Of a stretch of DNA of 42,532 bases, positions 16,207-24,016 are shown one piece after another (the first letter of the stretch is position 1; every line of letters begins with the position of its first letter). Under the pieces are notes generated by a model that saw only the letters and a list, made by a program, of their open reading frames with translations, had not been told where the DNA came from and did no database searches. The position numbers and the translations under genes were made by a program. This stretch comes from Nocardioides sp. (GTDB lineage: Bacteria > Actinomycetota > Actinomycetes > Propionibacteriales > Nocardioidaceae), in contig JAOPXM010000007.1 of the NCBI GenBank assembly GCA_025965125.1, positions 1-42,532 of the forward strand. Direction: 5' to 3'.

Positions 16207-17484
16207 TCAGGCCAGGCCGGTGGCGGCGAAGGCGGCGTACGACGGATCGATGGTGGCCGCGGGACGGACGCGGTCCGAAACCGCGTCAAGGGTCTTGAGG
16301 CCGTGTCCGGTGTTGATGACGACGGTCTCGAGCGAGGTGTCGAGCTGACCGGTGTCGACGAGCTTCTTGAGCACGCCGACCGTGGTGCCACCGGCGGTCT
16401 CGGTGAAGATGCCCTCGGTGCGCGCCAGCAGGACGATGCCATCGCGGACCTCGTCGTCGGTGATGTCCTCGACGGCGCCGCCGGTCTCGCGGCAGATGTC
16501 GAGGACGTAGACGCCGTCCGCGGGGTTGCCGATGGCCAGGCTATTGGCGATGGTGTCCGGCTTCACCGGGCGGATCGCGTCGACGCCGGCCTTGTAGGCG
16601 ACCGAGACGGGCGAGCAGCCGGTGGCCTGCGCGCCGTACACCTTGTAGGGCTTGTCCTCGACCAGGCCGAGCTTGATCAGCTCCTGGAATGCCTTGTGCA
16701 CCTTGGTCAGCTGGGAGCCGGACGCGACCGGGATCACGATCTGGTCGGGCAGCCGCCAGCCGAGCTGCTCGGCGATCTCGTAGCCCAGGGTCTTGGAGCC
16801 CTCGGCGTAGTAGGGGCGGACGTTGACGTTCACGAACGCCCAGCCCTCCTCCTCGCCGGCGATCTCGGAGGCGAGCTTGTTGACGTCGTCGTAGTTGCCG
16901 TTCACGGCGACCAGCGAGTCGGTGTAGACCGCGGAGTTGACCTGCTTGGGCGTCTCGAGGTTGCTCGGGATGAACACAACCGTCTTGATGCCGGCCCGGG
17001 CGCCGGCGGCCGCGACCGCGTTGGCCAGGTTGCCGGTCGAGGGACAGGCGAAGACCTTCGAGTGGAACTCGGTGGCGGCGCTGAGCGCGCACGCGACGAC
17101 CCGGTCCTTGAAGGAGTTGGTGGGATTGGTGCTGTCGTCCTTGACCCAGAGGTTGTCGATGCCGAGGGCCTTGCCGAGATTGTTGGCCTTGAGGAGTCGC
17201 GTGTAGCCGGGCTCCATGTTCGGGCTCTGCTCGATGTCGTCGGGCACCGGCAGCAACGCCTTGTAGCGCCAGATGTTCGGCGGGCCGGCCTCGATCTGCT
17301 CGCGGGTGATCTCGGGGAAGTCGTAGGCGATCTCCAGGGGACCGAAGCACTCCGGACAGGCGTAGTGCGGGCCGAGCTCGATCTCGTGGCCGCACTCGCG
17401 GCAGGCAAGGCCGGTGGCGTGCCCGAAGGCGCCCTCACGCAGGCCGGGGGTGGTGGTTGCCTTCTCGGCGACGACGGCGCTCAT
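16207..17484 (-). CDS. thrC: Threonine synthase-family PLP enzyme; probable sulfur-carrier-dependent homocysteine synthase (MetM-like)
   Basis: Fold-type II PLP enzyme acting on O-phosphohomoserine, 425 residues. An N-terminal zinc ribbon carries Cys28, Cys31, Cys43 and Cys46 (CREC...CPEC). The PLP lysine is Lys126 in NPTNSFKDRV, and the phosphate-binding loop is PSTGNLANAVAAAGA. Standard annotation would be threonine synthase. The operon partner is a sulfur carrier, and the leader is a SAM-I riboswitch, normally a methionine-regulon device. As I recall, a Streptomyces pathway has been reported in which a ThrC homologue (MetM) and a carrier (MetO) make homocysteine from O-phosphohomoserine; this locus fits it. 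The ATG at 17484 overlaps the leader ORF stop (ATGA) and is preferred over the upstream ATG at 17553, which is too far from the ribosome site. Confidence 0.88.
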   Translation of the reverse strand: MSAVVAEKATTTPGLREGAFGHATGLACRECGHEIELGPHYACPECFGPLEIAYDFPEITREQIEAGPPNIWRYKALLPVPDDIEQSPNMEPGYTRLLKANNLGKALGIDNLWVKDDSTNPTNSFKDRVVACALSAATEFHSKVFACPSTGNLANAVAAAGARAGIKTVVFIPSNLETPKQVNSAVYTDSLVAVNGNYDDVNKLASEIAGEEEGWAFVNVNVRPYYAEGSKTLGYEIAEQLGWRLPDQIVIPVASGSQLTKVHKAFQELIKLGLVEDKPYKVYGAQATGCSPVSVAYKAGVDAIRPVKPDTIANSLAIGNPADGVYVLDICRETGGAVEDITDDEVRDGIVLLARTEGIFTETAGGTTVGVLKKLVDTGQLDTSLETVVINTGHGLKTLDAVSDRVRPAATIDPSYAAFAATGLA

Positions 17485-17570
17485 GCGGCCACACCCGCGG
17501 CGGTGGTGGCGGCGGTCGGGGCGGGCCCGGGCAAAGCGGAGCGAAGCGAGCATGTGTCTGGGGTGGTCAT
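17481..17570 (-). CDS. 29-residue leader peptide ORF before thrC/metM
   Basis: Starts at ATG 17570, five bases after the strong Shine-Dalgarno AAGGAGG that directly follows the riboswitch, and ends in TGA overlapping the thrC/metM ATG (ATGA). The ribosome site is correctly spaced only for this ORF, so translation of the downstream gene probably depends on coupling to it. The peptide begins MTTPDTCSLRSALPG and is rich in Thr and Ala (TAATTAAGVAA). Thr-codon-dependent stalling is conceivable but unproven. A small functional peptide is less likely. Confidence 0.65.
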   Translation of the reverse strand: MTTPDTCSLRSALPGPAPTAATTAAGVAA

Positions 17571-17582
17571 GAAATCCTCCTT

Positions 17583-17710
17583 CTCATCTTCCCCGGCGCG
17601 TACTTCGCGTCCGGGACGGAATTAGCACCGTTTCCGCGACTGCTTTCGCAGGGAGCACGCGGCGGTTGCCGGGACTTCACTGGGCCGTACCCTCAGTCCC
17701 TCTTGATGAG
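17583..17710 (-). ncRNA. SAM-I (S-box) riboswitch
   Basis: On the minus strand P1 is CTCATC (17710-17705) pairing with GATGAG (17588-17583). Between them are the S-box landmarks ATCAAGAGGG, GAGGGTACGGCCC, GTGAAGTCCCGGCAACC and GGTGCTAATTCC in the right order. Immediately 3' is AAGGAGG, the ribosome site of the leader ORF. The 5' flank TCCT (17715-17712) can extend P1 across one G-A mismatch to pair with AGGA of that site. SAM binding would therefore be expected to hide the ribosome site and shut off translation. Confidence 0.93.
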
Positions 17711-17781
17711 CAGGACCCACCCTAGGGCAGCCGTCTCAGCATGTGTACATCGAGTCCGCATGCTGGGCGTCCTAAATGACG

Positions 17782-17844
17782 GATAGTCCGTGACGGAACT
17801 GTCGTCCTCGGGCCCGAGAAACAGCAGTTCCGTCACGGACTATG
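17782..17844. repeat. 63-bp palindromic element, copy 2 (3' of lon)
   Basis: Arms identical to copy 1 except that the last base of the right arm is G. Left arm 17782-17801, right arm 17825-17844, centre 23 nt with an inner 12-bp palindrome CTCGGGCCCGAG. It starts 15 bp after the lon stop codon and could act as a 3'-end hairpin for lon. Confidence 0.95.
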
Positions 17845-17859
17845 CCGTCCGGGGGGCGA

Positions 17860-20175
17860 TCAGGCCGCGGCCGTCACCGCGGCTTCCTCCTGGAGGGCAC
17901 CCCGGACCACGTCGAGGACGTCGCCCACGAGGTGCACGGTGACCGTCTCGAGGACGTCGGCCGGCACGTCGTCCAGGTCTGCCTCGTTGCGTTGGGGCAG
18001 GAACACCTCGGTCAGGCCGGCTCGCTGGGCCGCGAGGAGCTTCTGCTTCACACCGCCGATGGGCAGCACCCGACCGTTGAGCGTGACCTCGCCGGTCATC
18101 CCGACCTCGGAGCGAACCGGCCGACCGGTGGCGAGCGAGGTCAGCGCGGTCACCATCGTGACTCCGGCCGAGGGTCCGTCCTTGGGTACGGCGCCCGCGG
18201 GCACGTGCACGTGGATGTCCCGGTCGAGCACCGTCGGGTCGACGCCCAGCGCCGCGGCGTGCGAGCGGACGAAGGACAGCGCGATCTGCGCGGACTCCTT
18301 CATCACGTCGCCGAGCTGCCCGGTCAGCGTCAGGCCGGGCTTGCCGTCGCTCGCCGAGGCCTCGATGAACAGGACGTCGCCACCCAGCCCGGTGACCGCA
18401 AGCCCCGTGGCCACACCCGGGACCGAGGTCCGCTCGTGCGCCTCCGGGGTGAACCGCGGACGCCCGATGAGGTCCTTGAGGTCCGGCTCGTCGACAACCA
18501 GCGACTCGACCTGTCCGGTCGCGATCCTCGTCGCAGCCTTGCGCAGCGCCTTGGCGATCAGCCGCTCCATCTGCCGCACGCCCGCCTCGCGGGTGTAGTC
18601 GGCCGCGAGCTCGCGCAGCGCCGCGTCGGTGACCGTGACCTCGTCCGGGGTGAGCGCGGCCCGCTCCAGCTGCCGGGGCAGCAGGAAGTCCCGGGCGATG
18701 GCGACCTTGTCGTCCTCGGTGTAGCCGTCGAGGGTGACCAGCTCCATCCGGTCCAGCAGCGCCGACGGGATCTGCTCGACGACGTTCGCGGTCGCGATGA
18801 ACAGCACGTCGGACAGGTTCAGGTCGAGCTCCAGGTAGTGGTCGCGGAACGTGTGGTTCTGCGCGGGGTCGAGCACCTCGAGCAGGGCCGCCGCCGGGTC
18901 ACCGCGGTAGTCGGCGCCGATCTTGTCGACCTCGTCCAGCAGGACGACCGGGTTCATCGACCCGGACTCCTTGATCGCGCGCACGATCCGGCCCGGCAGC
19001 GCACCGACGTACGTCCGGCGGTGTCCGCGGATCTCGGCCTCGTCGCGCACGCCACCCAGCGAGACCCGGACGAAGTTGCGGCCCAGCGCCCGCGCCACGC
19101 TCTCGCCGAGCGACGTCTTGCCGACACCGGGAGGACCGGCCAGCAGGATGACTGCGCCGGAGCCGCGACCGCCGATGACCTGGAGGCCACGCTCGGCACG
19201 CCGCGTCCGGACCGCGAGGTACTCCACGATCCGCTCCTTGACCTCGTCGAGACCGTGGTGGTCGGCGTCGAGGACCGCGCGTGCGGCCACGACGTCGGAG
19301 AGGTCCTCGGTGGTCACGTTCCACGGCAGCTCGAGCACGGTGTCGAGCCAGGTTCGGATCCAGGCCGTCTCCGGGCTCTGGTCGCTGGAGCGCTCGAGCT
19401 TGTCCACCTCGCGAAGCAGCGCCTCGCGCACAGCGTCCGGGACCTCGGCCGCCTCGACGCGGGTGCGGTAGTCGTCTGCGCCCTCCGGCTCGCCCTCGCC
19501 CAGCTCCTTGCGGATCGCGGCGAGCTGCTGGCGGAGAAGGAACTCGCGCTGGCTCTTCTCCATGCCCTCGCGAACGTCCTCACCGATCTTCTCGGCGACG
19601 TCGATCTCCGCCAGGTGCTCACGCGTCCAGGCGATGACGGTGTCGAGCCGCTTCTCGACGTCCGGGGTCTCGAGCAGCTCACGCTTGCGGTCGTTGGAGA
19701 GGTACGGCGCGTAGCCGGCCGCGTCCGCGATGATGCTGGGGTCGGTCAACGTGTGGACCGAGTCGATGATCTGCCAGGCCTCACGGCGCTGGAGGACCGC
19801 GACCATGAGGAGCTTGTACTCCTCGGCGAGCTCGCGGGCGCGGTCGCTGACGACATCGTCGACGGGCTCGACCTCGACCCAGAGCGCGGCTCCGGGTCCG
19901 GTGACGCCGCTGCCGATCCTGGCCCGCTGCCCGGCCTTGAGAACGGCCGCGGCCGCCCCGCCGCTGAACCGGCCGACGCGCTCGATGGTCGCGACCACGC
20001 CGTACGACGCGTAGCGGTCCTCGAGTCGGGGGGCGACGAGCAGCTTGCCGTCGCTGCTGCTACGGGCCGCGTCGATCGCGGCCTGGGATGACTCGTCGAG
20101 CTCGAGGGGGACAACCATCCCCGGCAGCACTACGAGATCGGAGACGAAGAGAACAGGGAGACGCGTGACGGACAT
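17860..20175 (-). CDS. lon: ATP-dependent protease Lon
   Basis: Cytoplasmic ATP-dependent serine protease for misfolded and regulatory proteins, 771 residues. It has an N-terminal LON substrate-binding domain (from LPVLFVSDLVVLPGMVVPLE), a coiled-coil region with EFLLRQQLAAIRKELGE, an AAA+ module with Walker A GPPGVGKT at 347-354 and VLLDEVDKIG, and a protease domain with the catalytic dyad Ser669 (KDGPSAGV) and Lys712 (GGVKQK). The ATG at 20175 starts right at the LON domain; a longer reading from 20217 runs through the HAIR operator and is unlikely. HspR control is expected from that operator. The gene is flanked on both sides by copies of the 63-bp palindrome. Confidence 0.97.
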   Translation of the reverse strand: MSVTRLPVLFVSDLVVLPGMVVPLELDESSQAAIDAARSSSDGKLLVAPRLEDRYASYGVVATIERVGRFSGGAAAAVLKAGQRARIGSGVTGPGAALWVEVEPVDDVVSDRARELAEEYKLLMVAVLQRREAWQIIDSVHTLTDPSIIADAAGYAPYLSNDRKRELLETPDVEKRLDTVIAWTREHLAEIDVAEKIGEDVREGMEKSQREFLLRQQLAAIRKELGEGEPEGADDYRTRVEAAEVPDAVREALLREVDKLERSSDQSPETAWIRTWLDTVLELPWNVTTEDLSDVVAARAVLDADHHGLDEVKERIVEYLAVRTRRAERGLQVIGGRGSGAVILLAGPPGVGKTSLGESVARALGRNFVRVSLGGVRDEAEIRGHRRTYVGALPGRIVRAIKESGSMNPVVLLDEVDKIGADYRGDPAAALLEVLDPAQNHTFRDHYLELDLNLSDVLFIATANVVEQIPSALLDRMELVTLDGYTEDDKVAIARDFLLPRQLERAALTPDEVTVTDAALRELAADYTREAGVRQMERLIAKALRKAATRIATGQVESLVVDEPDLKDLIGRPRFTPEAHERTSVPGVATGLAVTGLGGDVLFIEASASDGKPGLTLTGQLGDVMKESAQIALSFVRSHAAALGVDPTVLDRDIHVHVPAGAVPKDGPSAGVTMVTALTSLATGRPVRSEVGMTGEVTLNGRVLPIGGVKQKLLAAQRAGLTEVFLPQRNEADLDDVPADVLETVTVHLVGDVLDVVRGALQEEAAVTAAA

Positions 20176-20197
20176 TTTTGGCCCAACTTTCCGAAGA

Positions 20198-20218
20198 CCT
20201 GAGTGTTCTCGACTCAAC
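20198..20218. promoter_or_regulatory. lon: HAIR operator for HspR
   Basis: CCTGAGT-N7-ACTCAAC, against the HspR consensus CTTGAGT-N7-ACTCAAG. It lies 22 bp upstream of the lon start, a position suited to repression. Control of lon by HspR is known in Streptomyces. Confidence 0.82.
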
Positions 20219-20283
20219 TCTTGCGGGGGCCGGGCTGTTCCGTCGTACGGCCGTGTTCGTCATGGGCGAACACGAGGAAGCTC

Positions 20284-20346
20284 GATAGTCCGTGACGGAA
20301 CTGTCGTCGATGGGCGCGTCGGACGACAGTTCCGTCACGGACTATC
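20284..20346. repeat. 63-bp palindromic element, copy 3 (3' of otsB)
   Basis: Arms identical to copy 1 (20284-20303 and 20327-20346) with a 23-nt centre. The first and last five centre bases (TCGTC/GACGA) also pair, making 25-bp arms here. It ends 15 bp from the otsB stop codon, between otsB and the lon promoter. Confidence 0.95.
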
Positions 20347-20361
20347 GCAAAAAACGGGACT

Positions 20362-21207
20362 TCAGGCTCGGAGCTCCCGGGCATCGGCGGTGAGCTGACG
20401 GAGCAGGTCGAGGACGCCCTCGGGGCCTTTCACGACCACGTCGGAGAGGTCGATGAGGGCGCTCTCCTCGGTGGAGGCCGAGCAGACGAGCAGCGTGGGC
20501 ATCCCGGCCCGGTCGAGGGCCCGGACCGCCTCGAACGCCTCGAGGTCACCCAGGTCGTCGCCGGCGAACATGAACGCGCCCGCCTGCAGCTCGGCCACGA
20601 TGGTCTCGACGGCCAGGCCCTTGTGCATGCCCGCCGAGCGGATCTCGATCACGTTGCGACCCGGCTCCACGATCAGGCCGTGCTGCTTCGCCAGCTCGCG
20701 GACCGCCGGCAGCAAACGCTCGAAAGCGGACTCGCGGTCGGCGAGCCGGCGAGTGTGCACCGCGACCGCCAGCCCCTTGTCCTCGACGAACGCGTCCGCC
20801 GCGTCCGCGAGCCTCAGGGTGCGGGGCAGATCCCGCTCGAAGGCCGCGAGCCCGGGCGGGGGACGCGGGGAGATCACCCGCCGGTTGGTCGAGCTCCAGC
20901 GCTCGTTGCCGTACTGGCCGAAGAGGTAGAGCTCCTTGCCCGCGTCACCGATCGCGCGGCCGACGTCCTCCAGGCCACCCAGGTCGAGCGCCTGTCGAGC
21001 GGGGCGCCCGGTGACCACGGCGATCGCGTTGACCTGTTCGGCCAGGTCGACCAGGACGTCACTCGCGTCGGGGTGGATGCGGGCCTCATCGGGATCGTCC
21101 ACGATGGGCGACAGGGTCCCGTCGAAGTCCAGCCCGACCACGGCCTCCGCCGCGGCGCGCACCAGCGCGGCGTACTTGCGCTCGCCCTCGCCAGAGGTGA
21201 ACTCCAT
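20362..21207 (-). CDS. otsB: Trehalose-6-phosphate phosphatase OtsB
   Basis: HAD-superfamily phosphatase that converts trehalose 6-phosphate to trehalose, the second step of the OtsA-OtsB pathway; otsA is at 24017 on the other strand. It has 281 residues. The catalytic motif is DFDGTLSPI (nucleophile Asp27, acid Asp29), motif II lies in VTGRPARQ, GQYGNERW is typical of the family, and motif IV is FAGDDLGDLEAFEA. The ATG at 21207 is preferred to the GTG at 21219. Confidence 0.94.
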   Translation of the reverse strand: MEFTSGEGERKYAALVRAAAEAVVGLDFDGTLSPIVDDPDEARIHPDASDVLVDLAEQVNAIAVVTGRPARQALDLGGLEDVGRAIGDAGKELYLFGQYGNERWSSTNRRVISPRPPPGLAAFERDLPRTLRLADAADAFVEDKGLAVAVHTRRLADRESAFERLLPAVRELAKQHGLIVEPGRNVIEIRSAGMHKGLAVETIVAELQAGAFMFAGDDLGDLEAFEAVRALDRAGMPTLLVCSASTEESALIDLSDVVVKGPEGVLDLLRQLTADARELRA

Positions 21208-21272
21208 GCCACAACCCAACCACGGCTGGGATCTCTGGTGTGCAGCACGTCAAAACGCGCAGGAGCGAACCG

Positions 21273-21779
21273 TCAGGAAAGCGCGCCGGTGAGGATGACC
21301 GTCAGCCGGTCCAGGCGCATCGGGTCGACCGCGGGAGCGACCCGGTGGATACCGAGGTCGAGCGCCAGCATCTTGCCCGCGGCCTTGAGCCGCTTCGGGT
21401 AGTAGACCGTGTTGGCTGGGAGGTTGCCGCCGTACCAGTTGTCGGTGCCGACGACCTGCCAACCGATCCCGGTGGCGGTGGTAGCCACCCGACCGGCAAG
21501 GCCGGTGATCCCGGAGTTGTTGTAGACCTCGACGTAGACCTTGCCACGCCGCACCGCCGGCTTCTCGGGCTTCGGGTCGGGCTTCGGCGTCGGCTTGGTG
21601 GTGGCCGTGGGGCTCGGCTCATTGCGGGAGACCGAGGTGATCTCGCGCTCGGTCGGAGGGCTGCTACGAGTGGCGACGTACGCGACGCCGGCCATGGCCA
21701 CGGCCACGATGCTGAGCATCACCACCGGGGAGGGGGCCACGACCCCGCGCTGGTTGCGTCGCCGGTCGAGTTGAGCCAT
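21273..21779 (-). CDS. LytR C-terminal-domain membrane-anchored protein
   Basis: A 168-residue protein with a short basic N-terminus, one transmembrane helix at about residues 17-36 (PVVMLSIVAVAMAGVAYVAT), a Pro/Lys/Thr-rich extracytoplasmic linker (KPTPKPDPKPEKP) and a LytR_C domain at about 80-168 (VYVEVYNNSGITGLAGRVA, VVGTDNWYG, TVYYPKR). Such stand-alone LytR_C proteins are common in actinobacteria and may assist wall-polymer attachment; no catalytic LCP domain is present. It follows the DUF3263 gene by 3 bp, a pairing usual in actinobacteria. Confidence 0.87.
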   Translation of the reverse strand: MAQLDRRRNQRGVVAPSPVVMLSIVAVAMAGVAYVATRSSPPTEREITSVSRNEPSPTATTKPTPKPDPKPEKPAVRRGKVYVEVYNNSGITGLAGRVATTATGIGWQVVGTDNWYGGNLPANTVYYPKRLKAAGKMLALDLGIHRVAPAVDPMRLDRLTVILTGALS

Positions 21780-21782
21780 CGC

Positions 21783-22088
21783 TCAGACCTCGAAGCCGAG
21801 CCGGCGGGCAGAGCGCTGCCGCTGCCGTTCGGCACGGAGCCGGCGCAGGCGACGGACCAGCAGCGGGTCGGCCTCGAGGGCGTCCGGCCGGTCGATGAGG
21901 GCATTGAGGACCTGGTAGTAGCGGGTCGACGACATGTCGAACTTGTCGCGGACCGCGGACTCCTTGGCGCCGGCGTACTTCCACCACTGGCGCTCGAACT
22001 CGAGGATCTCGCGGTCGCGGTCGCTCAGGCTCGGCGTGTCCGCGGCGCCATCTTCCTGGTGGCCGTGGAGGGCGTTCGCGGCGTCCAT
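21783..22088 (-). CDS. DUF3263 family protein
   Basis: A 101-residue actinobacterial protein with the DUF3263 signature: LSDRDREILEFERQWWKYAG, KESAVRDKFDMSSTRYYQVL, NALIDRPDALEADPLLVRRL. The small helix-turn-helix-like fold suggests DNA binding, but no function is established. The ATG at 22088 sits 8 nt from GGGAG and is preferred over the ATG two codons upstream. It is adjacent to the LytR_C gene and probably cotranscribed. Confidence 0.88.
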   Translation of the reverse strand: MDAANALHGHQEDGAADTPSLSDRDREILEFERQWWKYAGAKESAVRDKFDMSSTRYYQVLNALIDRPDALEADPLLVRRLRRLRAERQRQRSARRLGFEV

Positions 22089-22172
22089 GCGCATGTCTCC
22101 CGCTGTGTTCGAGGTGGGTCCGGAAGCCACTGTAGGCGACGAACCACAACGATGTCATTCGCCTCGCGGAAG

Positions 22173-22209
22173 GGTTTCGAGACGGTTGCTGCGCAACCTC
22201 CTCAACCAG
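22173..22209. repeat. REP-like dyad repeat, copy B
   Basis: GGTTTCGAGACGGTTGCTG followed by CGCAACCTCCTCAACCAG, the reverse complement of copy A at 2530-2567 with few differences. It lies in the divergent region between the DUF3263 gene and the Gfo/Idh/MocA gene, 21 bp before the latter's ATG. Confidence 0.7.
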
Positions 22210-22230
22210 CCTGGCGCCTAGGCTCGGACC

Positions 22231-23226
22231 ATGACCGACACCATCCGTTGGGGGATCCTTGCGACCGGCAAGATCGCGCACACCTTCGCCCGGGACCTGG
22301 CGCTCACCCCCGGCGCCGAGCTGATGGCGGTGGGGTCCCGACGGCCGGAAGCGGCCCAGGCGTTCGCCGAGCAGTACGGCGCAGGGTCGGCGCACGGGTC
22401 CTACGAGGCGCTGGTCGCCGACCCGGACGTCGACGTCATCTACGTCGCGACCCCCCACGCGTTTCACCTCGACAACGCCCGCCTCGCCTTCGAGGCCGGC
22501 AAGCACGTGCTCTGCGAGAAGCCGCTGACGCTGAACCTCGCCGAGGCCGAGGAGATGGTCCGTCGCGCGGGTGAGCACGACCGGTTCCTGATGGAGGCGA
22601 TGTGGACGGCCTGCCACCCGGTGGTTCGCGCGCTCGCCGCCGGACTCCGGTCGGGGCGCTTCGGAGCTCCGCGGCACCTGCATGCGGAGCTCGGCTTCCG
22701 CGTCGACGCACCCCCCAGCGACCGGATGCTCAACCCCGATCTCGGGGCGGGGGCGCTGCTGGACATGGGGATCTACCCGCTGACGTTCGCGCACCTGATG
22801 CTGGGCCCGGCCGAAGAGCTGCACGGGAAGGCCACGCTGTCCCCGGACGGGATCGACCTCGATGTCGCGTTCACGGGCAGGTACGCCGGTGGTGCACTGG
22901 CCACGATGTCGGCGTCCATGACGTCATGGTCCTCACGCGCGGCCGCCGTGGCCACCGACCTCGGCCGGCTCGACGTGCCCGACCAGTTCCACCACCCGCC
23001 GTACGCCGTGTTCACGCCGGCGGACGGGAGCGCCAGCGTGCGGATCGGCGGCGACGAGCCGGTGATCGGGCAGGGCTACGGCAACGAGATCGCCGAGGTG
23101 GGGCGCTGCCTGACGGCCGGGCTCCGCGAGAGCCCGATGGTGCCGCACGCGCAGACGCTCACGCTGATGCGCAACATGGACGACCTGCGCCGGCAGATCG
23201 GCGTCCGGTACGCCGCCGACGGTTGA
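22231..23226 (+). CDS. Gfo/Idh/MocA-family oxidoreductase
   Basis: NAD(P)-dependent sugar or cyclitol dehydrogenase-type enzyme, 331 residues. The N-terminal Rossmann fold has WGILATGKIAHTFARDL and the diagnostic EKP motif in HVLCEKPLTLN (about residue 95). The C-terminal alpha/beta domain contains GALLDMGIYPLTFAHLMLG, typical of the trans-1,2-dihydrobenzene-1,2-diol dehydrogenase-like branch. The ATG at 22231 is clear. It is a single gene, convergent with the next and separated by one base. The substrate cannot be told from sequence. Confidence 0.9.
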   Translation: MTDTIRWGILATGKIAHTFARDLALTPGAELMAVGSRRPEAAQAFAEQYGAGSAHGSYEALVADPDVDVIYVATPHAFHLDNARLAFEAGKHVLCEKPLTLNLAEAEEMVRRAGEHDRFLMEAMWTACHPVVRALAAGLRSGRFGAPRHLHAELGFRVDAPPSDRMLNPDLGAGALLDMGIYPLTFAHLMLGPAEELHGKATLSPDGIDLDVAFTGRYAGGALATMSASMTSWSSRAAAVATDLGRLDVPDQFHHPPYAVFTPADGSASVRIGGDEPVIGQGYGNEIAEVGRCLTAGLRESPMVPHAQTLTLMRNMDDLRRQIGVRYAADG

Positions 23227-23227
23227 C

Positions 23228-23893
23228 TCAGCCGCGGGAGGTGAGGAGCATCCGGGCCAGCCCGGCATGCAGCGCGGCGACGAGCCGGGTGGCCAGCGGG
23301 ATCGTGATCAGCGCGAACGTCCCGATCGCCAAGTTCAGCCAGATCTCGGGCGTGCGGCCCTCCCCCAGGCCGGTCAGCTCGGCCAGCGTGGTGTTGTTCG
23401 GACCGAAGTCGATGAACCGCTCCCAGTACCAGTAGCTCAGCCCTCCCGCGGCCGCCGCCCACCAGGCCAGCGTCACCGCGAACGCGAACGTGGCCGTCAC
23501 CCAGCCGACCAGCGCCCAGACCACGTCCAGCCACGACTGCGGGTCGCGCAGTGCGGTGAGCGCCCGACGCAGCGGCCCGGCACCGGCCTGCGACACGGCG
23601 TACGTCGGCGTCGGGTCGTCGACACCCTTCATCGAGCGCAACCGGGCCCGCTCGGCGTACGCGAAACCCCGAGCGACGTACGTCGTCACCACCAGCACGA
23701 AGAAGCCGGCGATCAGGATCAGGAGACCCGCCCCGAGCGCCAGCCCGACGGTGACGAGAACCAGCGCCGGGATTGCCAGGAAGAACGCCGAGATGCTGTA
23801 GCCACTGTCGAGCAGCACGCGGCGTACGCCAGCGGGCCGTTCCACGACGGTGGGCCGGGCGGTGGTGCGAGGGAGCTGCAAGGTCTCGTCCAT
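23228..23893 (-). CDS. Stand-alone sensor-domain membrane protein
   Basis: A 221-residue membrane protein with four to five helices (ISAFFLAIPALVLVTVGLAL, GLLILIAGFFVLVVTTYVA, DVVWALVGWVTATFAFAVTL, IWLNLAIGTFALITIPLATR). The arrangement, including FAYAERARLRSM between helices, matches the 'putative sensor' domain that usually forms the N-terminus of actinobacterial histidine kinases, but no kinase domain follows. I chose the ATG at 23893; a much longer reading through otsA antisense sequence is not real. It is divergent from otsA by 123 bp. The ligand and partner are unknown. Confidence 0.8.
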   Translation of the reverse strand: MDETLQLPRTTARPTVVERPAGVRRVLLDSGYSISAFFLAIPALVLVTVGLALGAGLLILIAGFFVLVVTTYVARGFAYAERARLRSMKGVDDPTPTYAVSQAGAGPLRRALTALRDPQSWLDVVWALVGWVTATFAFAVTLAWWAAAAGGLSYWYWERFIDFGPNNTTLAELTGLGEGRTPEIWLNLAIGTFALITIPLATRLVAALHAGLARMLLTSRG

Positions 23894-24016
23894 ACCAGGA
23901 ACGCTAGTCAGCGCGAGGACTGCGGACGATGGCCCAGACACCCGGGTCGATGGTGGTGCCAGCACCACCGACACCGGCCGATGTCGCCGGTCCGCGGCGG
24001 TGACTAGGGTTGGGGT

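Noticed and set aside
16207-17484. Simple call of the PLP enzyme as the housekeeping threonine synthase
   Set aside because: Not excluded, but the SAM-I riboswitch and sulfur-carrier partner argue against it, and no hom or thrB gene is adjacent.
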